Of a stretch of 64,000 nucleotides of DNA, positions 10,353 to 20,505 are shown piece by piece (the first letter of the stretch is position 1; each line of letters opens with the position of its first letter). Source of the DNA: Ophiosphaerella korrae (taxonomy: Eukaryota; Ascomycota; Dothideomycetes; Pleosporales; Phaeosphaeriaceae); NCBI GenBank assembly GCA_028456385.1, contig JALNQF010000158.1:36903-100902 (forward strand). The letters run 5' to 3'. The position numbers were made by a program, and so were the translations under genes. The notes beneath the pieces were generated by a model. It saw only the letters and a program-made list of their open reading frames with translations, was not told where the DNA came from and did no database searches.

Positions 10353-12161
10353 ATGAGCTTCAACTATGCTTTTGACCAAGAAGGTCGACCAACACACCTA
10401 GAGTTTACTCATGATGTTTCCGCCGCATACACATACTTCCGTCGTTACAAGTCGGGGCCAACAATCGACCCTGCTCTTGACCCCACCATTGAGCAAGCTG
10501 TAGCTCAGACAGAGCGTCACGTTGCGGAAATGATACAAGCTGTCTTCAACGTTGAAAATGTTCTAGATAACCCAGGCTTTGAGGGTATTCAGTATTGTGA
10601 CCGCCGCAATAGCAACTCCTTTACTGTCAGAGAGGTGGAAGCTGCATGTCAAATGCTCCAACATTCTATCATAGAACGTTGCAGGTTTGGATACCGTGGC
10701 CACAATGATCACGATCAGTTGACCCCAAATCGTCGCGGCGAGATACCAAAGCAGATTCATATTGCTGATAGACACGGCAACTGCGAGACACGCCTTGAAC
10801 ATGCAAAGGATGCCCTGCGGGATTGGAAGTCCATCTGTGTGGAGATCGTTACGTCTGAAGACAAGATCTTGAATCTTGCTAACTGTCCTGCGACCCGCTA
10901 CAAGGACAAGCAGACACAGAAGAAAGCCAATAGAAGAAAGGCCGATACGCAAATGGAACGCAAGAAGGGTGCAGAAGAAGCGAAAAGACTGAAAGCGCAA
11001 ATGAATCTGGAGCAAACTGTGTGCAAAGATGAGGAGGAAGCTGCTCCAGGCCACCCTGATCAACACGCCCCCCCATCCGCGAACCACTATGATGCCCCTT
11101 CATATCCAGCAGCATCTTCATCAAGAAAGAGACGTAAGCGGCCGGTGAATGCTGGTGCTTCGCGGTCTTCCCACAACGCAGGTTCAAGAGCCGGCCAGAA
11201 CTCTGCGATGGCTGTGTCGTACATGCCAGGCCTGGCTCCATATCCAGGCTTCACCCAAGCTAAACCTTCTTCTCACAATGGACGTTATAATACACAGCCT
11301 GCTCCATACGCAAGCTCAAGTTCCTCTCGTGGTAGTCCCAGAAGCCACCAAGCCGAAGGATACGATACCACTACACGATACAATTCCATCGGCAACCACT
11401 ACATGGCGAAGACATCCCAGAATCAGATGCCGGCTCATTTATCTCCAATTGCTCTATATCCCACATCGTTTGCACCTACCACAGACCCCTCGAACGACCT
11501 AGACCAGAAAGCACTGCCAGAGTTGGAAACCTCGACATGGTCACCACCGACCATGCCGAGTGATACACCAAATATTGGGCCTCAAATTGCTCCAAGACTG
11601 CAGAGTGGCGAATTTAAGGCGCCAGCAGCAGCGACCGATTACCAAAATAGCTCTTTCGTTGATTCGGACCAGTATGACTTCACTGGATTTGCAAATTCGG
11701 GCCTCCTCGTTGCGCTTTTGCCTGTAGATGCTCTCCATGCACCACCCGTGGAAAACATGTCATGGGCCGAGGAAATGGTTGGTGATCAGTCAAAATTGTT
11801 GGACTACCTTCCTGTCGATGATGAGGTGGCAACGCCCACGACCAACTGGATCGACTCGCCTGCACGGAACGTCCAGGTTGATGAGAGCAGCATATCAGCT
11901 GCGCAATCGGTGTTCCGCGGGCAGAAGCGCGGTCGTGATGTGTGGGAGTATGAGCAGCTCCAGCTTCCTCAGCCTGAGCCCAAGCGCACTCGAACAGATG
12001 CCTACGAGGGCCAAGGTATCCACCAAGAGATCGAGTTCGGCGCCGCAACGCCATTCCCACGACCAACACAGGCAGAAGAGGCAGATATACCTTCTCTCGA
12101 CTTGGATGAGAACGAGTTGTTTGGGAATATCGGCAATTCCCCTATAGACAGGGGGGCGTAA
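10353..12161 (+). CDS. Unknown protein, paralogue of the gene at 5877; possibly nuclear
   Basis: A single exon of 602 aa with the start in good context (CGACACCATGAGC). The N-terminal block (about 35-205) contains DPTIEQAVAQTERHVAEMI, REVEAACQMLQ, ERCRFGYRGHNDHD and RLEHAKDALRDWKSICVEIV. The order of elements (DPTI..HV, then VEA, then GFRG/GYRG, then RL..AL...K.IC) is the same as in the 5877 product, so the two are diverged paralogues. A Lys/Arg-rich helix follows (QTQKKANRRKADTQMERKKG, nuclear-signal-like). The rest is a long Ser/Pro/Tyr-rich disordered region ending in an acidic tail (DIPSLDLDENELFGNI). That layout would suit a transcriptional co-regulator with an acidic activation segment, but this is inference. 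No named family recognised. Confidence 0.8.
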   Translation: MSFNYAFDQEGRPTHLEFTHDVSAAYTYFRRYKSGPTIDPALDPTIEQAVAQTERHVAEMIQAVFNVENVLDNPGFEGIQYCDRRNSNSFTVREVEAACQMLQHSIIERCRFGYRGHNDHDQLTPNRRGEIPKQIHIADRHGNCETRLEHAKDALRDWKSICVEIVTSEDKILNLANCPATRYKDKQTQKKANRRKADTQMERKKGAEEAKRLKAQMNLEQTVCKDEEEAAPGHPDQHAPPSANHYDAPSYPAASSSRKRRKRPVNAGASRSSHNAGSRAGQNSAMAVSYMPGLAPYPGFTQAKPSSHNGRYNTQPAPYASSSSSRGSPRSHQAEGYDTTTRYNSIGNHYMAKTSQNQMPAHLSPIALYPTSFAPTTDPSNDLDQKALPELETSTWSPPTMPSDTPNIGPQIAPRLQSGEFKAPAAATDYQNSSFVDSDQYDFTGFANSGLLVALLPVDALHAPPVENMSWAEEMVGDQSKLLDYLPVDDEVATPTTNWIDSPARNVQVDESSISAAQSVFRGQKRGRDVWEYEQLQLPQPEPKRTRTDAYEGQGIHQEIEFGAATPFPRPTQAEEADIPSLDLDENELFGNIGNSPIDRGA

Positions 12162-12993
12162 CGCAAAATGACGGAAATGGAGGTACAGGTGAGGCTGTTG
12201 CTGGGTGTGAAGAAGAAAAACAAGAGAATGGGCTCCATCGTTGGGACTAGAGCAGGTGCGAGTTTCCACAGTATCTTGTAACGGTCGTTCAGATGCGAAG
12301 TAAGGATGATTTTTACTATCACGATTACGATGGGCTTCGCCTTGGTAAAGGCTGGCTTTGGGTAAGCGCGCGTTTCTGAGTTACGAATTAGTTTTCGATG
12401 CTCATCTTTGTTAGTAGTTCGACGTTGCCGTTTCAAGTTGTAGCTTCGCTGATGCTCGATTGAAGTTAAATGTTGCAATGCACTTTTTTCACTCATCATA
12501 AGCGCACCTCACGATGCTGGCTATGACTTTTGATCATTGGGCGATGACATAAAACTGCATAACAACAGTATAGGTAGCATTGATAGAAGAAGCGAATGTC
12601 AACAGCATAAGCGAACATCAACATTTATCAGCATATAAGCTATTAAATGTATACGAACTCCGAATGGTTTACTTGTGACGTAGGTGGGCATTAGGGCGCT
12701 GGTAGGATTACTACGAGTAGGACGCTGCACAGCAACGAAGATGGGAGTATACATATCCTAATGGAATAGCTTTCGCTTACGACCGCTGGTTGGATACTTG
12801 CCCAAGAAGACGCTTTTTTCGGCACTTTTTGACTTCGTTCCCTCGCTCCTCATGAGAGATTGGGCAATGACTTTCAAAGAAACTTGGTTGGAGAGAACGT
12901 CAAATATGTACGTGTATCATTGAAGTGTATATCTACATCAGAATCGAACAGTATTTCCTACATCACCAAGTTCATCAATTCTCCAACCGCCAC
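12162..12993. other. Intergenic, nothing recognised
   Basis: These are the convergent 3' flanks of the plus-strand gene ending at 12161 and the minus-strand gene ending at 12994. Only short antisense frames are present. Confidence 0.5.
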
Positions 12994-13884
12994 TCATGCG
13001 CGGAAAGATCGGGGATGCGCGCGGTTAGCTGCTACCAGGCTGCGGACTTTGTTAGCAGCGCCAGCACCAGCATTCTGCTTGAGCCAAGCCACAAATGTGT
13101 CGATGGTGAAAGTCTTAGGCATAGAGCCAGGATCAGATCCAGCACCAGATCCAGCACTAGCTGTCGCAGCTGGAGCAGCGACCCTGGAAGGCGAAGGAGT
13201 AGCGGTAGGAGCGGTAGGAGTAGGAGCAGCCGACGAGTTAGGAGCAGGAGCAGCAGATGCGCTGGGAGCAGCTGAAGAAGCTGGTTTTTCCGGCTGCGAA
13301 GGACTAGAGCTAGACCCACCACCCATCTTGAAGTCGATGCAAGACTCGTAAGTCTGGTCAATGGATGCAGCGTTCCAGAACCACTGAATAACACAATCAC
13401 CACCTTTCGGGCACTCGGAGCTAACATCAGGCATTGTAATCTCGAAGTTGGTCCACTCAGGATGGGCAGAGAGGGGTGAAGAGGTCAAGGCGTACTTGTC
13501 CCAGCTGATGAGGGGCGAGCCGATGACAGTGTCGGAGCTGACTTTGACGATGGAGACGTTGGCGACACCATCATGGGGAGCACGGATCTCGACCTTCATG
13601 GGAATCTTCTGGCCCGGGGTGTAGTCAAAGATCTCACTGGCATCCGCGAAAGGAACACCCTTGCACTGCCACATACGGCAGTCTGGTTGGGAACCCTTCA
13701 GGTTTTGAAGAGAACCTTGGACGTTGCCATATTTATCAGAGGACTGTTGGTTGAAGACTTGGTCTCCGCAGGCCGCCTTGAGACCATTTCCGGGCTGACG
13801 GGGTGTGGGACTGCTGATGAAGCCGTGGCCGGCGACGGAGGAGATGAAGCCAGCGAGAGCGAGAGCGGCAGAGTAGGACTTCAT
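12994..13884 (-). CDS. Secreted LPMO-like chitin-binding protein (PF03067 type)
   Basis: A single exon of 296 aa. Residues 1-19 form a signal peptide (MKSYSAALALAGFISSVAG) whose predicted cleavage leaves His20 as the mature N-terminus, as lytic polysaccharide monooxygenases require. A second candidate copper ligand lies in VEIRAPHDGVANVSI, and the core ends with CVIQWFWNAASIDQTYESC, whose aromatic residue could be the axial position. Several Cys could form disulfides. The core (about 20-195) fits the chitin-binding type-4/LPMO_10 fold. It is followed by a low-complexity Ser/Ala/Pro/Thr linker and a 40-residue C-terminal segment (TFTIDTFVAWLKQNAG) that could be a small extra module. It probably acts outside the cell on chitin or plant polysaccharide. 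Family is fairly sure; activity is inferred from the His pair. Confidence 0.8.
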   Translation of the reverse strand: MKSYSAALALAGFISSVAGHGFISSPTPRQPGNGLKAACGDQVFNQQSSDKYGNVQGSLQNLKGSQPDCRMWQCKGVPFADASEIFDYTPGQKIPMKVEIRAPHDGVANVSIVKVSSDTVIGSPLISWDKYALTSSPLSAHPEWTNFEITMPDVSSECPKGGDCVIQWFWNAASIDQTYESCIDFKMGGGSSSSPSQPEKPASSAAPSASAAPAPNSSAAPTPTAPTATPSPSRVAAPAATASAGSGAGSDPGSMPKTFTIDTFVAWLKQNAGAGAANKVRSLVAANRAHPRSFRA

Positions 13885-14939
13885 TGTGTTTGTTCTTGAA
13901 TAATGTTTCGAGGTGGAAGAGTGTTAATTGGTTGTGATGGAGGCCTAGCTTCTTCAGAGAATGTATAGAATGAAGGAGTGTTGAAAGAACGAATGTCAGG
14001 TCTCAGACCAGGAAAACACCAAAAGGGTATGATGAAGAGAGGCAAGCTGATGCTTGGGGAGTGGAAGAGTAGCAAGGCACATTGTATATAAAAGGTTTCA
14101 AAGTTTTAAACAATTCTCATCGGTACTTTTCAGTGGACCATCTCATCAAACATTCGAAACGGGCCTTCGAAGCATTGTAATCTCGAAGCAGCCCCCCCCC
14201 CCCCCCCCCTGTTCTAGACCCATGGTGGCAGCCGCAAGCTCTGGCTTCTAGGACGCCCCCACCGGCGTGGCATGTCTTCTCATGCTTGGCGGCATTCATC
14301 CACCACTCAAAAGGCAACCTCGACCAGGCCATGAACTAGGTGTGAGAGATAAGGCGTTGGGCCAAGCGTGACATTCCCGCGATAGCGGCAACCATCATGT
14401 ATGCTGCATGGCGATCCTGTTACAGTAAGTGCCTAACGTGATCAAGTCATTTACGCGACTCGTTTCCCGTGCTCGAAGCGCCGATGGTCAAGGTTGAAAC
14501 AGGTGGGCGGTTTCACGCGGCTCGGACATTATGCGTGGAACACAAACGAATTCCACCGACCCGGTTGGCTATATTGCAGGAGCCTGACATGCATCATCCT
14601 GCGCGTTGGCGGGCGCAAACAGAAAACGGAGAATCACTGCTGTGACTGGGAATTTCGCTACTGGTATGTTTTTTGCTTGGAGGCTTTCTTGAATAACAGC
14701 CCCGGCTATGCCTCACTGGGCTTAGTTCGTGAATGACTTCGTTCCGGAACCCACCCTATGCATAAGTCTTCACGACACAGCGAGACTCAAGATGAACCAT
14801 GCAGCCAAGTGTCTGACAATTCTTCAAGACGATTATTTAGCTCGGAAGCTGTTATGCACGTAATCATAACTTATCTCGTCAACTGACGCCTTACAATTTA
14901 ACCTACTCAGCTCACATACGAACAGCTCCACTTCCATGC
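13885..14939. other. Intergenic with promoter of the LPMO-like gene
   Basis: A TATATA element (around 14085-14092 on either strand) sits about 200 bp upstream of the LPMO-like ATG and may be its TATA box. A run of 18 C lies at 14192-14209. No gene recognised in the rest. Confidence 0.45.
14192..14209 (+). repeat. Poly-C tract, 18 nt
   Basis: An uninterrupted C run in non-coding DNA, prone to length variation and to sequencing error. Confidence 0.9.
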
Positions 14940-16151
14940 CTAGATGGCATCGCTAACCTGCCACACAAGCCTCTCCATACTAACCTCCTTTCGCCTCAAC
15001 ATATCCATCGCCTTCTGCGCGCGCTCAAGCATCGTCTTCCCCTCCACAATCCTCTGCGCCTGTGCCGTCACAATGCCCTGCGCCAGCATCGCAGGCATGA
15101 TGTCTGGCTGTAGATGGTACTTGAAGAACTCGTTCTGGCAACCAATTAGCTGCGAATCTAAGCTACGTCGATGTCCTCACCTCAAGGTAAAAATGCGTCC
15201 TTACGCCTCGCACATCGATCCCATCGGCCCACTCCGCCGCCCCTTGGGCGTCTATTTCGTACACCGGGTCTTCCGTCTCGCTCGAGTCTCGCACAATGAC
15301 TGGCAAGAGAATAGCCACTTTGGCCCCCTTTTTCGCGATCTTCGAAATCGGTGCTAGACTGCCGAACTTGCTGCCGATGCAGTCGAGGATCCTCGGAATG
15401 CCTTCATCGCCGCCTGCACTGAGAAGTGCGGTTACTGCCCCTGCGTCACGGTAGTTGAAGACACGGTGTGCACCTATGGTGCGCAACTTCTCGTGGTTGC
15501 GGGGTGAGGCTGTGGCCCAGATCTTGGTGTAGCCATAGAACTTCAAGATTTGAATGGCAAATTGGCCTACAGACGATGCGCCGCCCCATATCAATATCGG
15601 CTTGCCGGAGTCTTTGGGCACGTAGCCTTTTGGCTTTGGCCAGGGCGTCTCGATGCCACAGTCTGTGGTCAGCGAATGGAATACAGTGACAAAGTTGTTG
15701 GGCAAGGTAACTGCTTGTTGTAATGTATATCCGTCTGGTAACTACCTTGCGTCAGACTATCGAGTCACAATTATAACCCTTACAGCAAGCAAGGCTTTGT
15801 AACTATTATCGACACACGCACCTTTCCAAATAACCACTCCTCCGCAACACAATACTCCTGATGCGCCTTCTCGCTTTGGGTGCGCCACGTAAACCCAAAC
15901 ACTTTGTCACCAACTTTGAGTCTAGTGACATCGGGCCCAGTCTCAACGACCGTTCCGCCAGTCCCGTCGCCTAGGACTTGGGGATGGGTAACGAGGAGAC
16001 CACCATCATTCTGATGAAGGTCGAGAGGCGTGGAAGCGGTCCATTCAACACGGACACGCACCTGAGAATGTGTAGGCGTAGGCGTGGGAACAGAGATAAC
16101 TGCCAAGGGAGCCTTGAGAGCGACAGTCGCAATAGCGGAATGTGTTGCCAT
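14940..16151 (-). CDS. Medium-chain dehydrogenase/reductase (quinone or enoyl reductase type)
   Basis: Exons 16151-15822, 15741-15181 and 15134-14940 encode about 361 aa. The N-terminal GroES-like domain has VRVRVEWTASTPLDLHQNDG, GDGTGGTVVETGPDVTRLKV and GDKVFGF. The nucleotide-binding domain has ILIWGGASSVGQFAIQILKF, a GxxSxxG variant of the Rossmann loop typical of NADPH-dependent MDR members. The Cys and His ligands of catalytic zinc are not evident at the usual places, so a zinc-free quinone oxidoreductase or trans-acting enoyl reductase-like enzyme is more likely than an alcohol dehydrogenase. Both introns have AG acceptors that keep the frame. It is probably soluble and cytosolic. No biosynthetic cluster surrounds it, so the substrate is unknown. 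Confidence 0.85.
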
Positions 16152-16749
16152 TGTGGTAAGCGTGGGTAGGGATCCAACGGACTAATGAAGAAGTTTTGTC
16201 AGTCAAGTGTAAGCACAAGATGGCGAGATGATTCTCTGGTTCTATTCTCTGCGAAGTTTTCTCATCGCTTTATACCTTTTTTCCATCTCACATGACGACA
16301 GTCCGCTCTTACAAATATAACCTCACTGTTCCTACATGCCAAGGAACTAGCGATAATTTCCAATATGGGACTAGCGTGCAGGAGAAAGCGCTATGACGTT
16401 AGTTAATCGAATCACGGGAAAAAGAGGACTATAGCTGATTGGAACAGTACATTTCGTAAGCTCCTTATTGTAACGTAATCGTGCGTAGTATAGTGTGATT
16501 TGTAAGTCGACGAGAAACAGAGATTGAGAAATGGTGTGCTAAACAGCGAAGACGATCGGCCAGCCAATTTGAGTCGGTCACGTTTGCATGTACACGACCC
16601 GAAGCCATACAACAAGAGGAAAACGTTCATTTCAGTCTATAAGCCACCACTAATTACTCGTTCTCCTGATCCCCGCACAACACGAAATAGCAGCTACACG
16701 ACATAGGATCAAGTTAAACATCTCCATCATCTCCTCAACTCTCTTCACC
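16152..16749. other. Intergenic, nothing recognised
   Basis: This is the promoter side of the MDR gene and the 3' flank of the But2-domain gene. Only short implausible frames are present. Confidence 0.5.
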
Positions 16750-17301
16750 TCACCCATGCATCTCCAACGTAATCCCGTGTGGACCCCCCTGACTCTGTGC
16801 ATAATCCAACTCGAACCACGTATACTTAAACGCCCTCGCCCCCACCGGCTTCAGCAAAAACTGCGCAACATTGCCAAGAGGACACTCAAACCATCCATCC
16901 TGCACATCCACAGAGCCGTTCTTCCCCAGCGTCACAGTCGCAACATATCCCGTTGTTGCAGGGTGGGCCACCCACGTATCCGTTTCATGGTTCATCTCGG
17001 GGCTTAGGCGCGACACGATGAACTGGTAGGGAGCCTGGCCGCTGAGTTCGCGGGGCGCACGTTTAAAGGGGGATGTGTTGATATGGAAGTTGATGCGGCA
17101 GATAGAAGCGGGGACGTTAGAAGGGACGTCGAAAGAGATTTCGGTGTAGACGGTGTTGCTAATTTCACCGGTGAGGCGCGTGCCGAGGGCGGTGTTGGGG
17201 GCGGTTTGGGAGAGTGGGATAATGAGGTGGGGAAAGTCGACATGTAGGACGACTGCAGAGGTGGATGTGAAGAAGAAAGAGAGGAGCGGTAAAAGATGCA
17301 T
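16750..17301 (-). CDS. Secreted But2 C-terminal-domain-like protein
   Basis: I place the start at 17301, giving 183 aa that begin with a signal peptide (MHLLPLLSFFFTSTSAVVLH). The frame is open further upstream, but that part is Arg/Ser-rich and unlike a secretion signal. The mature part is a beta-rich domain with HLIIPLSQTAPNTALGTR, TVYTEISFDVPSNVPASIC and DGWFECPLGNVAQFLLKP. This pattern matches the fungal 'ubiquitin 3 binding protein But2 C-terminal' family, whose members are mostly small secreted or wall-associated proteins of unknown function. There are only two or three Cys, so it is not a classic Cys-rich effector. Family call from memory of the motif order; function unknown. Confidence 0.7.
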   Translation of the reverse strand: MHLLPLLSFFFTSTSAVVLHVDFPHLIIPLSQTAPNTALGTRLTGEISNTVYTEISFDVPSNVPASICRINFHINTSPFKRAPRELSGQAPYQFIVSRLSPEMNHETDTWVAHPATTGYVATVTLGKNGSVDVQDGWFECPLGNVAQFLLKPVGARAFKYTWFELDYAQSQGGPHGITLEMHG

Positions 17302-18056
17302 TTTCAAGACAGTAATATGGCAATTGTATGTTTCATGAGGTTGGGAGTTGCTTATTATACTCGCGAGAACTAACTTAGTGTCATTCTGATGGGGTAGTTG
17401 TGACGAACGCGTCGTCGCCCTTGCAGAAGACGTGCGGAACGTAAGGGAACACAAGTTAAGCCCTTATAAAATTTTATGAGGCTTCATGGTACTTGCCGTA
17501 TGAAAACCGATGTCGATTGGAAATATGCATTGTGATGCCGAATGCACGGTACGTAAGACGATATTAGGAAATGCTGTCAAACCATTGACTAGGACTAAAA
17601 GCTGGTTAAAATCGCTACACAACCGAAACTAGCTTTTCAGCTATGATTGACACGAGTTGTGGTGGGAGGATTATGTGACTTGTAACCAGTAGCAGATGGC
17701 CTCAGTACTAGCAGTTCGTTCTCCCATGCTAGCTCTTTCGATGTTTGCTCTTGGGGCAACCGGCGGGTTTGATCTGAGACGAAGTAACAGCAGCGACGGT
17801 CTGTAGTTGGCAAAATTCTCCGAGCATTACTTTCTTGTAGTCTCCAAAAAAACTGCTGGAGGTCTGGTGAAGAATGGTTAGCTTTGATGCCTAGATACAG
17901 GGGTGATGGAACCGCCCCGTGCCGCTACCACCAGCCACCTCGGCAAATGGTGGAATGCGTCATACGCTGATCTCGAACTTAATTGAGCATCGTTCACAAC
18001 CTCATCATATTGCACCTCACTAACTTCTTCTCAATGCCTCTGGAGTGCTTGTCAAG
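17302..18056. other. Divergent intergenic region
   Basis: This is the shared upstream DNA of the minus-strand But2-domain gene and the plus-strand radical SAM gene. No gene or repeat recognised; the region is AT-rich near 17460-17650. Confidence 0.5.
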
Positions 18057-19222
18057 ATGGCGACATTACACCAAGTGCGATCCACGCTGAGGTTTGGATT
18101 GAGGCGTTCGCCCTTGCTTTCACCTACGCGTCGCCGCCTCCACCTTGCACCGCCGTTTTTGCTGGATGATTACATACCGCGCTACCATCTGATAAGCTCC
18201 GTCGATGCAGCGAAGAAGCGATCTCTGGCGTATGCGCATCTGCGCGAGTGCAATCTGTGTCCCAGGATGTGTGGGGTTAATCGCTACGAAAAGACTGGAG
18301 TGTGCTTGATTGGAGCAGAAACGGTGAAAGTCAATACAATTGCGCCGCATTTCGGGGAGGGTACGACGAACCTTTGGTTGTTGCCACTTGGAAGATCACA
18401 TCGGATGTAATGTGAACTGAAAGCTAACAGGGCGCAGAGCCGTGTATCCAGGGCCACAACGGCAGCGGCAGCGTCTTCTTCTCTGGCTGTAGCCTCCGAT
18501 GCAGCTTCTGTCAGAATGCCGATATATCACATCAGCGCAACGGCTTCGACCTTACGCCCGAGGAGCTTGGCGAATGGTATATGAAGTTGCAAGACACGGG
18601 CCATTGCCACAACGTTAACCTCGTTACACCGGAACACGTCGTGCCGCAAGTCGTCCTATCGATCCTCCATGCGCGGGAGCTCGGTCTACGTATACCCATC
18701 ATATATAACACGTCGTCGTATGACTCGGTAGAAAGCATCCAGTTGCTGGATGGCTTGGTGGATATTTACCTGCCTGACTTCAAGGTGTGGAGTGAGGAAA
18801 CGGGTAAGAGGTTGCTCAAGGGAGACGCCTATCCAGCGACGGCCATGGAGAGCATCAAAGCCATGTACGAACAGGTTGGCGACCTCTGTTTCACCGCGGA
18901 CGGTATTGCCAAGAAAGGCGTGTTAGTGCGACACCTCGTGATGCCAGGCAAGGAAGACGAAGGCAAGCAGATCATGACGTGGCTTGCTCAGAGCGTCTCC
19001 AAGGACATGATGGTGCACATCATGGAGCAGTATTTCCCTCGCGCGCACGTTGGAAAGCCGCGCCGCGGTGGTAAAGGTGAAGCAATTGATAAAGGCATCC
19101 GATATGCTGACATCAACCGCGCCGTGAGTCTGGATGAAGTGTCAGCCGTCCGAAAAGTTGCGGAAGAGGCCGGGCTGTGGAGGTTTGTGGAAGCAGCGAG
19201 GCACGGTGGTTTCAACATCTGA
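18057..19222 (+). CDS. Radical SAM protein of the PflA-activase-like family
   Basis: Exons 18057-18360 and 18438-19222 encode about 362 aa. The chosen splice (AG at 18436-18437) gives HFGE then EPCIQG, the conserved run just before the cluster. The [4Fe-4S] motif is CSLRCSFCQN (C119, C123, C126), the CxxxCxxC of radical SAM enzymes, with a second Cys group upstream (ECNLCPRMCGVNRYEKTGVC). Downstream elements such as HNVNLVTPEHVVPQVV, IPIIYNTSSYDS, VDIYLPDFKVW and LVRHLVMPG match the family that resembles pyruvate formate-lyase activating enzyme. Fungi rarely have a PFL partner, so the real substrate is unknown. The Arg-rich N-terminus before residue 40 could be a mitochondrial targeting peptide. 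Confidence 0.88.
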
Positions 19223-19353
19223 TGGCAGTCGCAACAGACGCACAACAACGCGTCCTCAACATCGCCTCACCACACACTCACCACGGTCCATGACTACACT
19301 CCAGCACATCACTTCTCACATTGTTACTGGTCTCAGTCATAAACGTGCAAGCC

Positions 19354-20145
19354 ATGGAGAAAGAAATCCAAGATGCTGTTCACCAACTCAAGGTGGAGCG
19401 CGATACGTGGCAAGCGGTTGCACTCCAATACAAGGCAGCCTTCGAAGCACAAACGAGCCGCTTGGAGGAGCTTCGTGATATATGCTTCGCAACCCAAGCC
19501 GATCTAGAGAACGAACGCGCCCAGCAACGCCGGCAGGGCACTGCGTCAAACAGAAGACGAATTGGCTGTCCAGGTACCATTGATGACGCCGGAGATCTCC
19601 CTGGCTCCTTTGGCATAGCTGCCATATTCTCACGCCAAGATAATGGCCGACAGCACTTGTCACATGACCACACCAACCCATTATTCCATCACGTGCAAAG
19701 TTCTGTTGACGAGCGTAACTATGGAAATGCCCTGGCAGAGCTCGAGCAACTGCTACGCGGCCCTCTGATCCCCGAAGCCCGCACTGAAGGTCTGCTCCTC
19801 AAGAGCTACATCCTCCGGGCTGTGGGGCCTCACGAATTATATGAAGCTTTGGCGGCGTGCAGTGAAGCCATGGAGTTGTGCAACCGTCTTTCGGACCTAG
19901 AGTCGTTCCTTCCTAGGATACAGTACCAACTTGACACGCTGCATCGGGCAAGAGATGCTTTCAATGCACTCAGCGAAAGCCAGTCTGATGATGCCATCTG
20001 CCTGCAACGCAAGGCTGATCGCCGCTCAGGCTTCGATGAGAACCGCACATTTGATGAGGGCCTTGTGGTTCAGCTGGACAGGAAGTTAGACGTAACTGAT
20101 CGTCCCGCTGCCCGAGACATCCACAGCCGTGCTGATCAGGGCTAG
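19354..20145 (+). CDS. Unknown protein with N-terminal coiled coil and TPR-like helices
   Basis: A single exon of 263 aa from the ATG at 19354 (GCCATGGAG context). Residues 1-55 look like a coiled coil (MEKEIQDAVHQLKVERDTW, then LEELRDICFATQADLE). Residues about 115-215 are helical with repeated acidic/aromatic spacing (YGNALAELEQLLRGPLIPEA, HELYEALAACSEAMELCNRL), consistent with a TPR-like helical array. The polar C-terminus has no motif. It starts 131 bp after the radical SAM gene on the same strand. No family recognised. It lies next to another unknown protein (20506) that also has a helical TPR-like part, so a shared role is possible but unproven. Confidence 0.6.
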   Translation: MEKEIQDAVHQLKVERDTWQAVALQYKAAFEAQTSRLEELRDICFATQADLENERAQQRRQGTASNRRRIGCPGTIDDAGDLPGSFGIAAIFSRQDNGRQHLSHDHTNPLFHHVQSSVDERNYGNALAELEQLLRGPLIPEARTEGLLLKSYILRAVGPHELYEALAACSEAMELCNRLSDLESFLPRIQYQLDTLHRARDAFNALSESQSDDAICLQRKADRRSGFDENRTFDEGLVVQLDRKLDVTDRPAARDIHSRADQG

Positions 20146-20505
20146 AACAAGCGTCGTCGAATGAGTTCTCAACTGCGACTCTGTGCAACCATCAAAGTAA
20201 AGCGAATGGCGCTGCCCCGTCGATGGGCAAGCGGCGGAGATGAATTAATCTGACACGTCGAGATCACAGTCAGGGTTGTATGCCATGTAGTCCAGTGGAT
20301 TGTCTTCATAGCTTGACAAAGTTCTTTGATCTGCCCAAATACCTTTGTCCCACCACTCACTTTAGAGCATCTTCCTAACTTTCTCAAAGACACTTTTTGA
20401 CACAAAGACATCTGAGCCACTCCGCTACAGCTAATGCAGGTTGAGAAACATAATGTCTGAGAAGCACTTCGCGCTGACCATGGCTTGAGAATTTTTTATC
20501 ACAAC
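20146..20505. other. Intergenic, promoter of the gene at 20506
   Basis: This short spacer between two same-strand genes holds no identifiable element. Confidence 0.5.

Noticed and set aside
10563..11241. Minus-strand frames up to 174 codons
   Set aside because: Antisense to the paralogue at 10353, with no start context or domain.
12860..13351. Plus-strand frame of 163 codons rich in Ala/Gly
   Set aside because: It is the reverse complement of the low-complexity linker of the LPMO-like gene.
17302..17454. Upstream in-frame extension of the But2-domain gene
   Set aside because: The added 51 residues are Arg/Ser-rich and would place the signal peptide inside the protein; the ATG at 17301 gives a proper secretion signal.
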